A stretch of DNA of 64,000 bases from Streptomyces tendae. GTDB taxonomy: Bacteria; Actinomycetota; Actinomycetes; Streptomycetales; Streptomycetaceae. A model generated the notes under the pieces. That model was not told where the DNA came from and did not search any database. It saw nothing but the letters and a program-made list of their open reading frames with translations. The stretch is taken from contig NZ_BMUY01000006.1 in NCBI RefSeq assembly GCF_014650435.1, forward strand, positions 388,961 through 452,960, given 5' to 3'. Position numbers and translations under genes: made by a program. This document shows, one piece after another, positions 1 through 8,716 of this stretch (position 1 is its first letter; each line of letters opens with the position of its first letter).

Positions 1-905
1 CCGGAGTGGGCGTCTACGACGGGCGCCTGCTGAGCGAACCGGTCGCCGGGCGCCCCGGCCTCGTCGTCCACGACAACGGCCGGCGCACGGAGATCACCCG
101 TCTCACCTGGCGGGGCCGGATCACCGGCCGGGACTCCTCCCTCCCCCTCGACGGCGTCAACCGGGTACCCGGCCTGATCAGGAACTGCGGCGGCGGAGCG
201 GGCGACACCCCGACCTCGCTCCCACTGCACGACGTCACCTGCACCGACCCCGACGAGTTGGTCACCTTCACCCCCGAATACGGCGCCCGCACACCCGGGG
301 GCGAGGGCGTGGAAGCCGTACTCGACGCCCACGAGCGGGTCGTGGAACTGCGTTCACCGCGCGGCGGGACCATCCCGCCGGGCGGCAGCTCGATCCAGGC
401 GACGGGCGAACGCGTCGCCGAACTGACCGCCCTGGCGCACGTGGGCCACCGCCTGAGCGTGAGCACGACCCTGCTGGACGCCCGCGGCCGCCGGATCTCC
501 CCGTCGCCCCGCACCGACATCGTCAACGGCGGCCCGGAACTGGTCCGCGACGGCCGTATCCACGTCACGCCCGCCACCGATGGCATGGTCCACCCCGGCG
601 ATCCGAGCTGGTACTACGGCTGGGTCCACAAGCGCAACCCGCGCACCCTGGCCGGGGTGGACGCCGCGGGCCGCACCGTCCTGGTCACCGCCGACGGACG
701 CGGCACGGGCTCCCTGGGACTCAGCATCGGCGAGAGCGCCGAGGTCGCGAAGTCACTCGGCCTGCGCGACGCGGTCAACCTGGACGGTGGAGGCTCGACG
801 ACGATGGTGGCCGAGGGCACCGTACTCAACTCTCCCTCGGATGCCGCGGGAGAACGCCCGGTCGGCGACGCGCTGCTGATCCTGCCGCACCGACACGGCA
901 GCTGA
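1..905 (+). CDS. Phosphodiester glycosidase family protein (NAGPA domain), C-terminal part
   Basis: The frame is open from the first base of the window, so the N-terminus lies upstream and only about 300 residues are visible. The C-terminal half carries the hallmarks of the NAGPA/phosphodiester glycosidase domain: the stretch NGGPELVRDGR near residue 178, and the terminal motif DAVNLDGGGSTTM near residue 255, which is the active-site signature of this family. Known members remove alpha-N-acetylglucosamine from phosphodiesters or act on exopolysaccharide. Actinomycete members are usually secreted, but the signal peptide would be outside the window. It precedes a secreted esterase on the same strand, 148 bp away. 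The substrate cannot be read from the sequence. Confidence 0.8.
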   Translation, partial: GVGVYDGRLLSEPVAGRPGLVVHDNGRRTEITRLTWRGRITGRDSSLPLDGVNRVPGLIRNCGGGAGDTPTSLPLHDVTCTDPDELVTFTPEYGARTPGGEGVEAVLDAHERVVELRSPRGGTIPPGGSSIQATGERVAELTALAHVGHRLSVSTTLLDARGRRISPSPRTDIVNGGPELVRDGRIHVTPATDGMVHPGDPSWYYGWVHKRNPRTLAGVDAAGRTVLVTADGRGTGSLGLSIGESAEVAKSLGLRDAVNLDGGGSTTMVAEGTVLNSPSDAAGERPVGDALLILPHRHGS

Positions 906-960
906 CCTGACCTGACGCGACCCGGCCGGCCACGGCCGACCGCCGTACGTGCCACCGCTC

Positions 961-1022
961 CACCGAAGCACCGCCCCACCGATGCACTGCTCCGTCGAAG
1001 CACAGCCGCACCGAAGCACCGC
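961..1022. repeat. 14-bp direct repeat pair upstream of the esterase
   Basis: CACCGAAGCACCGC occurs at 961-974 and again at 1009-1022, in the leader before the esterase gene. It may be no more than local slippage. No function is inferred. Confidence 0.5.
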
Positions 1023-1053
1023 GCAACAACAGCAACCCACCCAGGGAGCCGCC

Positions 1054-2082
1054 GTGTTCGCGAACGTGCCCACCGTCCTCACCCCGCTGCGAGCCAGGCT
1101 CCTCCTGGTCCTCGCCGTACTGCTGGCCGTCCTGGCGCCGACCGCCCCGGGGGCCGTGGCCGCCGGGAAGCCGGAGGCCGGTGCCGCCAGCCCCGGCGCG
1201 GAGGTCGTCGCCGTCACCCGGGTCGCGGACCGGCAGGTCGACCTGTCGGTCCGCTCGACGGCCCTGGGCGGCCGCACGGTCGACGTCCGCCTGCTCACCC
1301 CGGACGGCTGGAACCCGAACGACCGGCGCCACCGGCGGCACTGGCCCACTCTCTGGCTCCTGCACGGCTGCTGCGGCGACTACACCTCGTGGACGAGCAT
1401 GACCGACGTGGCGGAGACGGACAGCCTGCGCGACGTCCTGGTCGTGATGCCCGAGGCGGGCTGGAACGGCTGGTACAGCGACTGGTGGAACCACGGACAG
1501 GGCGGCGACCCGGCCTGGGAGACCTTCCACACCAAGGAACTGCGCCACCTCCTGGAACGGGACTGGGGCGCAGGGAGCAACCGCGTGGTCGCCGGCCTGT
1601 CCATGGGCGGTCAGGGCGCCCTGCTGTACGCCGCCAGACACCCCGGAATGTTCAAGGCGACGGCGGCCTTCTCCGGTTCCGCCCATCCCCTCCTCAACGA
1701 GGAGTCGATCGACCGCATCATGGGCTTCTTCGCCGGCCAGGACAACGACCCGCTCCGCGTCTGGGGCGACCCGGTCGCCCAACGCCGGATATGGCAGGCC
1801 CACGACCCCTTCCACCTCGCCAAGCGACTGAGGTCGATCCCGGTCTACCTCTCCTGCGGCGACGGCACCACCGGCCCCCTGGACCCACCGGGCGCCACCA
1901 GCGCCCTGGAGGCGGACTTCAACCGCCAGAACCACGCGCTCGCGGCGGAACTGGAGCGGGTGGGCGCAAGGCACGTCACCACCAACTTCTACGGCCCGGG
2001 GACGCACGGCTGGGCCTACTGGGAGCGGGAGTTGCACGCGTCGCTGCCGATGCTGCTCGGGGCGCTGGGGGTGGGCGACTGA
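1054..2082 (+). CDS. Secreted alpha/beta-hydrolase esterase (esterase D / antigen 85-like)
   Basis: 342 residues from GTG 1054, chosen because AGGGAG lies 7 bp upstream and because this start gives a clean signal peptide: Arg at 13 and 15, then a Leu/Val/Ala core to about residue 32, with an AVAA cleavage region near 37. The mature part has the fold signature WLLHGCCGD, the nucleophile elbow GLSMGG near residue 184 (catalytic Ser), and a late His in THGWAYW near 318. This resembles the esterase family that includes esterase D, enterochelin esterase and mycobacterial antigen 85. It probably hydrolyses an ester outside the cell, substrate unknown. An upstream in-frame start at 949 would put a low-complexity His/Pro/Gln stretch before the signal peptide and is less likely. 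Confidence 0.8.
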   Translation: MFANVPTVLTPLRARLLLVLAVLLAVLAPTAPGAVAAGKPEAGAASPGAEVVAVTRVADRQVDLSVRSTALGGRTVDVRLLTPDGWNPNDRRHRRHWPTLWLLHGCCGDYTSWTSMTDVAETDSLRDVLVVMPEAGWNGWYSDWWNHGQGGDPAWETFHTKELRHLLERDWGAGSNRVVAGLSMGGQGALLYAARHPGMFKATAAFSGSAHPLLNEESIDRIMGFFAGQDNDPLRVWGDPVAQRRIWQAHDPFHLAKRLRSIPVYLSCGDGTTGPLDPPGATSALEADFNRQNHALAAELERVGARHVTTNFYGPGTHGWAYWERELHASLPMLLGALGVGD

Positions 2083-2260
2083 CCCGTCCGAGGTCGGTCG
2101 GCTCCTGAACACCTTCGACACCTTCGACACCTGATGCGTGGCGGGTCATGGCCTCGCATCAACTCAACACCCCTTGCCAGCCGCCCTGTCGACCCCTAAC
2201 TTAAGTGCGCAGTTAATCGCATTTACATTCTCAGTTACTCGATCGGTCGGGGAGAGCTTC

Positions 2261-3619
2261 GTGCACACAGGCATGCGTACATCGGCGGCGGCAACCGTCC
2301 TCGCCCTCGCTGTCTCCCTGGCCGCGGCCGACATCGCGGGCGCCGCCGACACACCGACGGCCGGCAACGGCTCGTACGTCGACGTCGAGTACTTCCCGGA
2401 GCCGGCCGGCGAGGGCGCGCGTACCAGCGTCCCGACGGACAGCCCGCACACGCAACAGGCCCGGCCGACCGCGTCCGACTCCCGCCAACGCGGCACCGCC
2501 ACCGACTCCGAGGACGGAGAGGTCGTCCCGCTCGCCGAGACCGGCCCGACCGCCGACCGGCTCGACGTCACCATCATCGGCGACGGCTACACCGCGGCGG
2601 AGCAGGACGACTTCCTCGAGGACGCCCGCACGAAGTGGGACGAGGTCACCGACATCGACCCGTACAAGAGCTACGAGGGCCTCTTCAACGTCTGGGCGGT
2701 GAAGGCCGTCTCCGAGGACTCCGGCGTCACCGGCGACCCGAGCCGGGAGGTCGTCAGGAACACCGCGCTCGGCTCGTACTTCTGGTGCGGCGACACGGAG
2801 CGCCTGATCTGTGTCGACCTCGACAGGACGAAGACCTACGCGGCCAAGGCCCCCGCGACCGACCTCGTCATCGTGGTCTCCAACTCCGCCAAGTACGGCG
2901 GCGCGGGTTACTCCGGCCTCGCGCCGGACTACGGCTACGACGGCGTCTCCACGCTCTCCTCCGACAACGACCGCTCCACCCTGATCGCCGCCCACGAGAT
3001 GGCCCACTCCATAGGCCTCCTGGCGGACGAGTACCAGTACGCGGGCTACGGCGACTACCCGCACCCCGAGCCGGTGTACCCCAACGCCTCGACCCTGACC
3101 GCGGACCGCATGGCCGCACAGCGCACCAAGTGGGCGGCATGGCTCGGCGAGCCCGACCCGAGCGGTGGAGTGGTCGGCACCTACGAGGGCGCCGACTACT
3201 ACGAGTACGGGGTCTACCGTCCCACGGAGAACTCCATCATGCGCTCGCTGAACACCGACCGGTTCAACCTCCCGGGCCGCGAGGCGATGATCGCGGGCTT
3301 CTACCGCTCCGCCAACGCCCTCACCCCGCTGCGGAACACCGCCGTCAAGGCCACCCGCTTCACCCGCCTCTCCGTTGAACTCGCCGACCTGGGCCCGGAC
3401 ACGGGTCTCTCCCGCCCGCAGCTCCGCTGGTACGTCGACGGACGCGAGGCACGACAGGCCCGCGGCAGGACGTCGGTCCTCCCGGCGGCCCTCGGCGTCC
3501 CGTCCGACCGGCGCACCCACAAGGTGACCGCCACGGTGGTCGACACGACGACCGCCGTCCGCAGCGGCGCTGTCAGGGACCTCACGTCCAACTCAGCTAC
3601 CTGGACGGTGAGCCGGTGA
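2261..3619 (+). CDS. Secreted M64-family metallopeptidase (IgA peptidase M64-like)
   Basis: 452 residues from GTG 2261, which follows GGGGAG with good spacing; ATG 2273 is an alternative. The N-terminus has an Ala/Leu-rich secretion signal ending near AGAAD. The zinc site is visible at about residues 245-258: HEMAHSIGLLADEY, i.e. HExxH followed by Gly and a Glu in the pattern expected for M64 peptidases. A 60-residue Thr/Ser/Gln-rich linker separates the signal from the catalytic domain, and a beta-rich tail follows it. M64 proteins are secreted zinc peptidases; the natural substrate of Streptomyces members is not known to me. Upstream (about 2198-2240) the DNA is unusually AT-rich for this genome, which fits a promoter. 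Confidence 0.82.
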   Translation: MHTGMRTSAAATVLALAVSLAAADIAGAADTPTAGNGSYVDVEYFPEPAGEGARTSVPTDSPHTQQARPTASDSRQRGTATDSEDGEVVPLAETGPTADRLDVTIIGDGYTAAEQDDFLEDARTKWDEVTDIDPYKSYEGLFNVWAVKAVSEDSGVTGDPSREVVRNTALGSYFWCGDTERLICVDLDRTKTYAAKAPATDLVIVVSNSAKYGGAGYSGLAPDYGYDGVSTLSSDNDRSTLIAAHEMAHSIGLLADEYQYAGYGDYPHPEPVYPNASTLTADRMAAQRTKWAAWLGEPDPSGGVVGTYEGADYYEYGVYRPTENSIMRSLNTDRFNLPGREAMIAGFYRSANALTPLRNTAVKATRFTRLSVELADLGPDTGLSRPQLRWYVDGREARQARGRTSVLPAALGVPSDRRTHKVTATVVDTTTAVRSGAVRDLTSNSATWTVSR

Positions 3620-3620
3620 C

Positions 3621-4226
3621 TCAGAAGGTCCACCGCGTATGGCTGTAGACGCCGTCGTCCCGGCCGTACCCGTACGCGGTGACCGGGGCCACCGCGAAGA
3701 GCACCGCGGCCGAGCGCCGCATGGCGTCCCCGATGCCGTGGAAGGTGCCTTCGGCCGAGGTGATGTGCGCCCCGTACTTCGCCTCGTACGCCGCGATCAC
3801 CTCCTCCAGCACCGCGGGGTCGCCGACCGGCTCGGCCTCGCCCTCGACGACGAGGTCGAACCCCTCGGTGAGCGAGTTCCCGCCCGTGAGCAGCGCGCAG
3901 TGCGCATCGTGCGCCAGGTTCCGGGCCTTCTGCTCGCCCGGCCCGGTGGAGAAATACAGCACACCGTCGTGCCACGCCGCGATCACCGGCGTGATGTGCG
4001 GACCGCCACCGGGCCGCATCGTGACCGCCCAGAAGATCTCGGCCGCGTCCACCCGACGCCGGGCCTCGGCCCACTCGGTGGCGGTGACGTCCCCGGCGCC
4101 GGGGCGGGGATTGAGCGCTGAGCTGTAGCGGGCGTCGAGCTCGGTCTTGGGCTGTTCGGTCATGTGCTGTTCGGTCGTGGGGTGCTCGGTCGGGTGCTGC
4201 TCGGCGGTGGATCGTTGCACGGACAT
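3621..4226 (-). CDS. Pyridoxamine 5'-phosphate oxidase family (PPOX-fold) protein
   Basis: 201 residues from ATG 4226, preceded on the minus strand by AAGGAG; a longer frame reaching 4346 lacks such a site. The first 30 residues are a hydrophilic Thr/Glu/Gln/His repeat (TEQH, TEQP units). The rest reads as a split-barrel flavin/F420-binding domain: AAEIFWAVTMRPGGGPH, then VIAAWHDGVLYFSTG, and EGEAEPVGD. Such proteins bind FMN, F420 or haem and often act as small reductases. The gene is convergent with the M64 peptidase, with one base between their stop codons. The cofactor cannot be decided from sequence. Confidence 0.75.
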   Translation of the reverse strand: MSVQRSTAEQHPTEHPTTEQHMTEQPKTELDARYSSALNPRPGAGDVTATEWAEARRRVDAAEIFWAVTMRPGGGPHITPVIAAWHDGVLYFSTGPGEQKARNLAHDAHCALLTGGNSLTEGFDLVVEGEAEPVGDPAVLEEVIAAYEAKYGAHITSAEGTFHGIGDAMRRSAAVLFAVAPVTAYGYGRDDGVYSHTRWTF

Positions 4227-4317
4227 GGCGGACTCCTTGCTCTCTTGTCCGTAACGACTGCCGGCCGGGCCGGAAATCATCGGTGGGCCGGACGGGGTAT
4301 GTCCGACGCCGTGATCC

Positions 4318-5268
4318 TCAACCCCTGGCGGGCGAGCCTTCGGCACCGGGCCCCGAGCCGAGGAACGGTTGGAGCAGGCGGAGCAGCGCCTCGGGGCGGT
4401 GCAGCGGGATGATGTGCCCGCAGTCCTCGATCACATGGCCGACGAGGTGGTCGGCGACCGGACGCAGCTGCCGTTCGAGGGCCCGACCCACCGGACGAGC
4501 GCCGACGGCCATGGCGGGGACGGTCAACCGCCCACCGGCGACAGCAGCCGCGATCTGCTCACTGCTCGTGGGCAGCGCCCGGTAGTACGAGAAGGCGCAG
4601 CGCAGGGCGTCGGTTCCGGTGTACGCCCGCACGAAGGCGTCCCGGACGGCGGGATCGACGCCCTCCCCGAGGGATCCGGCGCCCAGGAACCAGTCGACGT
4701 ACTGGGCCTCGTGCCCGGTCAGCACCGTCTCCGCGAGGCCGGGCACCGCGTGGAAGCCGAACCACCAGGGAGCCCCCTGCGCGAGGAACTCCTCGGCTCC
4801 CGGCAGCCCGCCCAGCAGTGATTCCATGACGACGAGCCGCCTGACGAGGTCCGGCCGCCGCATGGCGAGCAGGAACGCGGGCGGGGTACCGGCATCGATG
4901 CCCACGACGGCCGCCGAGCGCACTCCGAGGGCGTCCAGCAGGACCTCCGCGTCGCACGCGAGCGTGCCGGCGTCGTAGCCGCCCGCCGCACGCGTGCTGG
5001 CCCCCGCACCCCGCATGTCCGGTGCGATCACACGATGGCGTACGGCGAGGGGGCCCATGACGCGGGTCCACAGCTGCCAGGTGTGCGGGAAGCCGTGCAG
5101 CAGGAGCACGGCGGGGCCCTCGCCCTGGAGGGCCACGCTGACTTCGATGCCGTTGACCGCGACACGCCGGAGCTCGACGTCGTCGGAGGGACGGGGGTCG
5201 GAGGGACGGCGATCCGAGGGACGGGGATTGGAGGGACGAGGCCGAGGCGAAGTGACGTGTGCGGGCAC
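4318..5268 (-). CDS. Alpha/beta hydrolase
   Basis: 316 residues from GTG 5268, chosen for AAGGGG seven bases upstream. The fold is clear: LLLHGFPHTWQLW (oxyanion-hole HG) near residue 50, APDMRGAGAS, then the nucleophile-elbow position AVVGIDAGTPPAF, and a terminal DCGHIIPLHRPE supplying the His. The elbow reads G-I-D-A-G, so the nucleophile is Asp rather than Ser, as in epoxide hydrolases and haloalkane dehalogenases. The N-terminus has a short Pro/Arg/Ser/Asp repeat (RPSDRRPSD units). It is divergent from an HxlR regulator 104 bp away, which probably controls it. Confidence 0.8.
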   Translation of the reverse strand: MPAHVTSPRPRPSNPRPSDRRPSDPRPSDDVELRRVAVNGIEVSVALQGEGPAVLLLHGFPHTWQLWTRVMGPLAVRHRVIAPDMRGAGASTRAAGGYDAGTLACDAEVLLDALGVRSAAVVGIDAGTPPAFLLAMRRPDLVRRLVVMESLLGGLPGAEEFLAQGAPWWFGFHAVPGLAETVLTGHEAQYVDWFLGAGSLGEGVDPAVRDAFVRAYTGTDALRCAFSYYRALPTSSEQIAAAVAGGRLTVPAMAVGARPVGRALERQLRPVADHLVGHVIEDCGHIIPLHRPEALLRLLQPFLGSGPGAEGSPARG

Positions 5269-5289
5269 GGGGGTCCCCTTGTCGGAGCG

Positions 5290-5322
5290 GTTACCAATGG
5301 TGACAACAGAACGGTAGGTAAC
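5290..5322. promoter_or_regulatory. Inverted repeat in the hydrolase/HxlR divergent region
   Basis: GTTACC at 5290-5295 and GGTAAC at 5317-5322 form an inverted pair in the AT-richest part of the divergent intergenic region. HxlR-type regulators usually bind such sites next to their own genes. This is inference from position and symmetry. Confidence 0.4.
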
Positions 5323-5372
5323 TAGGCTGGGGGAGCCAAGACCGCACTTCTGCCACAGGTGGTGAGCCGCAG

Positions 5373-5786
5373 GTGACCTCCTCCCCGACGTCAAGGGCGT
5401 CACGATCCCCGGACGGCGCCCGGGGCGACCTGTTCGACCCGCAGTGCCCCACCCGTCGCCTCCTCGACCGGATCGGCACCAAGTGGACATCCATGGCCGT
5501 CAAGGTGCTGGCCGAGGCGTCCCCGGAGGAGGTGCGGTTCGCGGAACTGCAACGCAGGATGGCCGGCATCTCGCAGAAGATGCTGTCGGCCACCCTCCAG
5601 GGCCTCGCCCGCGACGGCCTGGTCGGCCGCAGGGTCGAGGCGACCGTCCCGCCGCGCGTGTACTACCGGCTCACCCCGCTCGGCCTGACCCTGGAGGAAC
5701 CACTGGCCGCACTCCGCGAGTGGGCAGAGGCACACATGGCCGAGGCGGACCGAGCCAACCGGCGCAGCGAGCGACAGCAGGCGTGA
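5373..5786 (+). CDS. HxlR-family winged-helix transcriptional regulator
   Basis: 137 residues from GTG 5373. The HxlR pattern is intact: an N-terminal Cys in DPQCPTRRLLDRIGTKW, then the helix-turn-helix RFAELQRRMAGISQKML and the wing RRVEATVPPRVYYRLTPLG. HxlR proteins often sense reactive electrophiles through the conserved Cys and control a neighbouring detoxifying enzyme. Here the divergent neighbour is an Asp-nucleophile alpha/beta hydrolase, which fits that scheme. Confidence 0.88.
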   Translation: MTSSPTSRASRSPDGARGDLFDPQCPTRRLLDRIGTKWTSMAVKVLAEASPEEVRFAELQRRMAGISQKMLSATLQGLARDGLVGRRVEATVPPRVYYRLTPLGLTLEEPLAALREWAEAHMAEADRANRRSERQQA

Positions 5787-5860
5787 ACTACCGCGCCGTA
5801 CCGAGTGCTCAAGCGAGTGCCCGACCGAGTGCCCAACCGACTGCTTACCGGAACCCGGCC

Positions 5861-7090
5861 TCAGTCGGGCCGACGCCACTCGAGATAGCCGCGTCGCCGC
5901 CGACCGCGGACGAGACGTTCGAGGACCAGGGCGACGGCGGGGGAGTAGGGCGGCCTGGACGACTTGCCCCGGCCCAGGCGGGCGAGTCGGCGTGAGGTGA
6001 GGGCCTGGACGGCCGCGGCGGCCAGCGTCTTGTTCCGCAGCCGGGTGCGGGGCGGTTCGGCCCGGGCGTCCCGGCCGGCGAGCCACTGCCCGGGCAGGGC
6101 GGGGTCGATCGCCAGCGCCGTGGCCACCCCCGCCACCTCCACCCCGGAGTCGATCACCTGCTGGGCGACCGCACGGCGCCGGATGCCACCGGTCAGCATC
6201 AGGGGCAGCGGAGAGGTGGCGAGGAGCTGTTCGGCGAGTGCGAGGAAGTACGCCTCGCGGGCAAGGGTGCGGCCGTCCGCCGGAAAGCCGGCGGTGGCCA
6301 GGCTCTCGATGCTGCCGCCGGACACCTCGACCAGGTCAGTTCCCACGTCGGCGAGCATCTTGATCACGTCCCGCGCGTCGTCGCTGTCGAAGCCGCCGCG
6401 CTGGAAGTCGGCCGAGTTCAGTTTGACCGCGACCGCGAAGCCCGTACCGGCCCGCTCACGGACCGCGGCCACGACATCGAGCAGCAGACGGGCGCGGTTG
6501 GGGAGGCTGCCGCCCCAGCGGTCGTCGCGCCGGTTCACCAAGGGCGAGAGGAACTGGGAGAGGAGGTAGCCGTGCGCGGCGTGGATCTCGACTCCGTCGA
6601 AGCCGGCCTCCCGCGCCCGCCGCGCGGTCACGGCGAACCGTTCCACGGTCTCGTCGATCTCCAGGGCGGTCATGGCACGGGGAGTCGGGTACATGCCGGA
6701 CAGTCCCCCGACATCGATCGGCACCGCGGACGGCGCCCAGGTGGTGCGGGCGAGGTCCTTGGGGACGACGCGCCCGGGGTGGTTGATCTGCATCCAGACC
6801 TGCCCACCTGCGCTCTGCCCGGCCGCCGCCCAGTCCCGAAAGGGGGCCAGTGGTGTGTCCTCCTCCAGCACGACGTCGCCGGGCTGGGCGACCGCCCTCC
6901 GGTCGATCATGACGTGGCCGGTGATCAGGAGCCCGGCGCCGCCCGCCGCCAGGCGGCGGTAGAGCGTGGTGAGCGCGTCACCGGGCAGTTGCCCCGGCTC
7001 GGCCAGCAACTCCTCCATCGCCGCCTTCGCGATCCTGTTGGGCAGCACGGCACCGCTGCGCAGCCGCAGCGGCTCGCTCAGCAGGGTCAT
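5861..7090 (-). CDS. NADH:flavin oxidoreductase, old yellow enzyme family
   Basis: 409 residues, ATG at 7090. It is an FMN-binding TIM barrel of the OYE type: LPNRIAKAAMEE at the N-terminus, then QINHPGR, FDGVEIHAAHGYLLSQF (catalytic His region), FLSPLVNRRDDRWGGS, and the phosphate-binding LTGGIR. Members reduce activated C=C bonds using NAD(P)H. The start codon overlaps the stop of the upstream SDR gene by one base, so the two are translated as a unit and probably belong to one redox pathway, controlled by the MarR operators at 7986-8034. The C-terminal 60 residues are Arg-rich and not part of the barrel. Confidence 0.85.
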   Translation of the reverse strand: MTLLSEPLRLRSGAVLPNRIAKAAMEELLAEPGQLPGDALTTLYRRLAAGGAGLLITGHVMIDRRAVAQPGDVVLEEDTPLAPFRDWAAAGQSAGGQVWMQINHPGRVVPKDLARTTWAPSAVPIDVGGLSGMYPTPRAMTALEIDETVERFAVTARRAREAGFDGVEIHAAHGYLLSQFLSPLVNRRDDRWGGSLPNRARLLLDVVAAVRERAGTGFAVAVKLNSADFQRGGFDSDDARDVIKMLADVGTDLVEVSGGSIESLATAGFPADGRTLAREAYFLALAEQLLATSPLPLMLTGGIRRRAVAQQVIDSGVEVAGVATALAIDPALPGQWLAGRDARAEPPRTRLRNKTLAAAAVQALTSRRLARLGRGKSSRPPYSPAVALVLERLVRGRRRRGYLEWRRPD

Positions 7091-7920
7091 CAGTGCTCCC
7101 GCGCGGCAGCAGGGTCGAGATCGCCGACCTGGTGGAATCCCAGCCGGCGGTTGAGCACGCCCGTGAGGCGCGTGACCGTGGTGCGGGGAAGCACTCGCGA
7201 GGCCCAGACACCGGCGCGCTGGGACGCACGCCCGGGGAAGGAGACGGCCCGGCCCCGGGCGAAGTCGTCGAGCGTCCTGGCGGCCACGTCGGCGGGGTCG
7301 TCCGTGAACTTGGGATCCATGGACGCGGTCGTACGGTCGAAGAACCCGGTGGCGGTGGCTCCCGGGTGGGCCGCCATCACCCGGACACCGGTGCCGCGCA
7401 CCTCCTCGGCGACCGCCTCGGTGAACGAGAGCACGAACGCCTTGGTCGCGGCGTAGCTCGCCTGGTACGGCATGGGCTGGAAGGCGGCGGTGGAGGCGAT
7501 GTTGACGATGCCACCGCGGCCGCGCTCGACCATGCGGGCGCCCAGGAGGTGGACCAGCCCGACCAGCGCGGTGACGTTCACGTCGACGGACTGCAGGTTG
7601 GGTGTGAGGGGACGGCTGAAGAAGGGCCCCACGGCCCCCATCCCGGCGTTGTTGACCAGGAGATCCACGTCCAGACCGAGTCCGTCGAGGGCATCGACGA
7701 CCCGCTGCGGCGCCTGCCGGTCCGACAGGTCCGCGGCGATCACGTCGACGCGGACGGCATGCGTGCTCCGGATCTCGTCGGCGAGGGCGTGCAGCGCGTC
7801 GGCCGAGCGGGCGACCAGGACCAAGTGCGCGCCCCGAGAGGCGAGTTCACGTGCGTACGCCTCGCCGATCCCCTTCGAAGCGCCGGTGACCAGGGCGGTG
7901 GTGTTCGTGTATGCGTGCAT
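7090..7920 (-). CDS. Short-chain dehydrogenase/reductase
   Basis: 276 residues from ATG 7920, with AGGAAG upstream on the minus strand. Classical SDR motifs are present: TGASKGIGEAYA near residue 11, NNAGMGAVGPF near 92, the Ser in IVNIASTAAFQ, and the catalytic YQASYAATKAF (YxxxK). The HPGATATGFFDR segment follows. It is the first gene of a two-gene operon with the OYE reductase. Its promoter region is shared with a divergent MarR regulator. Confidence 0.88.
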   Translation of the reverse strand: MHAYTNTTALVTGASKGIGEAYARELASRGAHLVLVARSADALHALADEIRSTHAVRVDVIAADLSDRQAPQRVVDALDGLGLDVDLLVNNAGMGAVGPFFSRPLTPNLQSVDVNVTALVGLVHLLGARMVERGRGGIVNIASTAAFQPMPYQASYAATKAFVLSFTEAVAEEVRGTGVRVMAAHPGATATGFFDRTTASMDPKFTDDPADVAARTLDDFARGRAVSFPGRASQRAGVWASRVLPRTTVTRLTGVLNRRLGFHQVGDLDPAAAREH

Positions 7921-7985
7921 GGGTGAGTGCTTCCTGTGCGACTGGAAGAAGGCATGGAGGGCCCGCGAAGGATCGGGATAGATAC

Positions 7986-7998
7986 TTCGAGTCTCGAA
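7986..7998. promoter_or_regulatory. MarR operator half of a pair (TTCGAG-T-CTCGAA)
   Basis: A perfect 6-1-6 palindrome sits between the divergent SDR and MarR genes. It shares the core TTCGAG/CTCGAA with the site at 8018-8034, and the centres are 34 bp apart. Confidence 0.7.
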
Positions 7999-8017
7999 CC
8001 AATTGACTCCAACATAC

Positions 8018-8034
8018 ACTTCGAGCCTCGAAGT
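8018..8034. promoter_or_regulatory. MarR operator (ACTTCGAG-C-CTCGAAGT)
   Basis: A perfect 8-1-8 palindrome 21 bp upstream of the MarR start codon. Its position suggests that the regulator represses both itself and the SDR/OYE operon. Confidence 0.75.
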
Positions 8035-8055
8035 AAATAGGCGTACGATGCATCC

Positions 8056-8487
8056 ATGACGCGAAGCACCCTCGAGGCGGCGGTGGCGGCGAACCACGAG
8101 CTGTTCATGCAGACCAGCGACCGGATCGAGGCAGTCCTGGCGGAGCACGGCCTGACCCATGCGACCGCCCAGGCCCTCTGGGCCATCGACCCGGACCAGG
8201 CACCGCCCTCGATGAAGACCCTGGCCGGCCGCCTGTACTGCAACGCGCCCAACCTCAGCTTCGTCATGAACCAACTCACCGACCGCGGCCTCGTCGAACG
8301 CTCCCCCGACCCCGCGGACCGCCGCTCACGCGTCGTGGCCCTGACGGAACACGGACGCCGCGTGCGCTCGGCGGTCATCGAGGCCACCCTGGCGCTGACC
8401 CCGTTCGCAAGGCTGGGGGAGGACGAGCTGCGCCGGCTGGTGGACCTTCTGGGAAAGGCCCTCGATCCGGCTGCCGAGGAAGGCTGA
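8056..8487 (+). CDS. MarR-family transcriptional regulator
   Basis: 143 residues from ATG 8056. The winged helix is typical of MarR: SMKTLAGRLYCNAPNLSFVMNQL (recognition region) and the wing GLVERSPDPADRRSRVVALTEHG. Two matching palindromes lie directly upstream, so autoregulation and control of the divergent SDR/OYE operon are likely. The ligand is unknown. Confidence 0.9.
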   Translation: MTRSTLEAAVAANHELFMQTSDRIEAVLAEHGLTHATAQALWAIDPDQAPPSMKTLAGRLYCNAPNLSFVMNQLTDRGLVERSPDPADRRSRVVALTEHGRRVRSAVIEATLALTPFARLGEDELRRLVDLLGKALDPAAEEG

Positions 8488-8516
8488 GGAAGCCCGAGCC
8501 CATGCGGGACGACCGC

Positions 8517-8580
8517 CCGCGACACCGTCGTGAGTTGATCGGCGACGAGTTGTCTCGATTGCTTCACGGTGGTGTCGCGG
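8517..8580. terminator. Long imperfect hairpin after marR
   Basis: The arms 8517-8532 and 8565-8580 pair at 14 of 16 positions (CCGCGACACC pairs perfectly with GGTGTCGCGG), around a 32-base loop. It starts 29 bp after the MarR stop codon. There is no U-tract, as is common in Streptomyces. Confidence 0.5.
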
Positions 8581-8716
8581 TTGGGACCTGACGGTGTGAG
8601 CGCACGGGGGAGCCCGGCTAACGTTCCTGGTCGCAGAGGCGTACGTCCGTGTGTTCGGTACGGCGTGGGCCTTCCTGGCGGGATTCCTGCACTGACCGAT
8701 CACGGGGGTACGGCAC

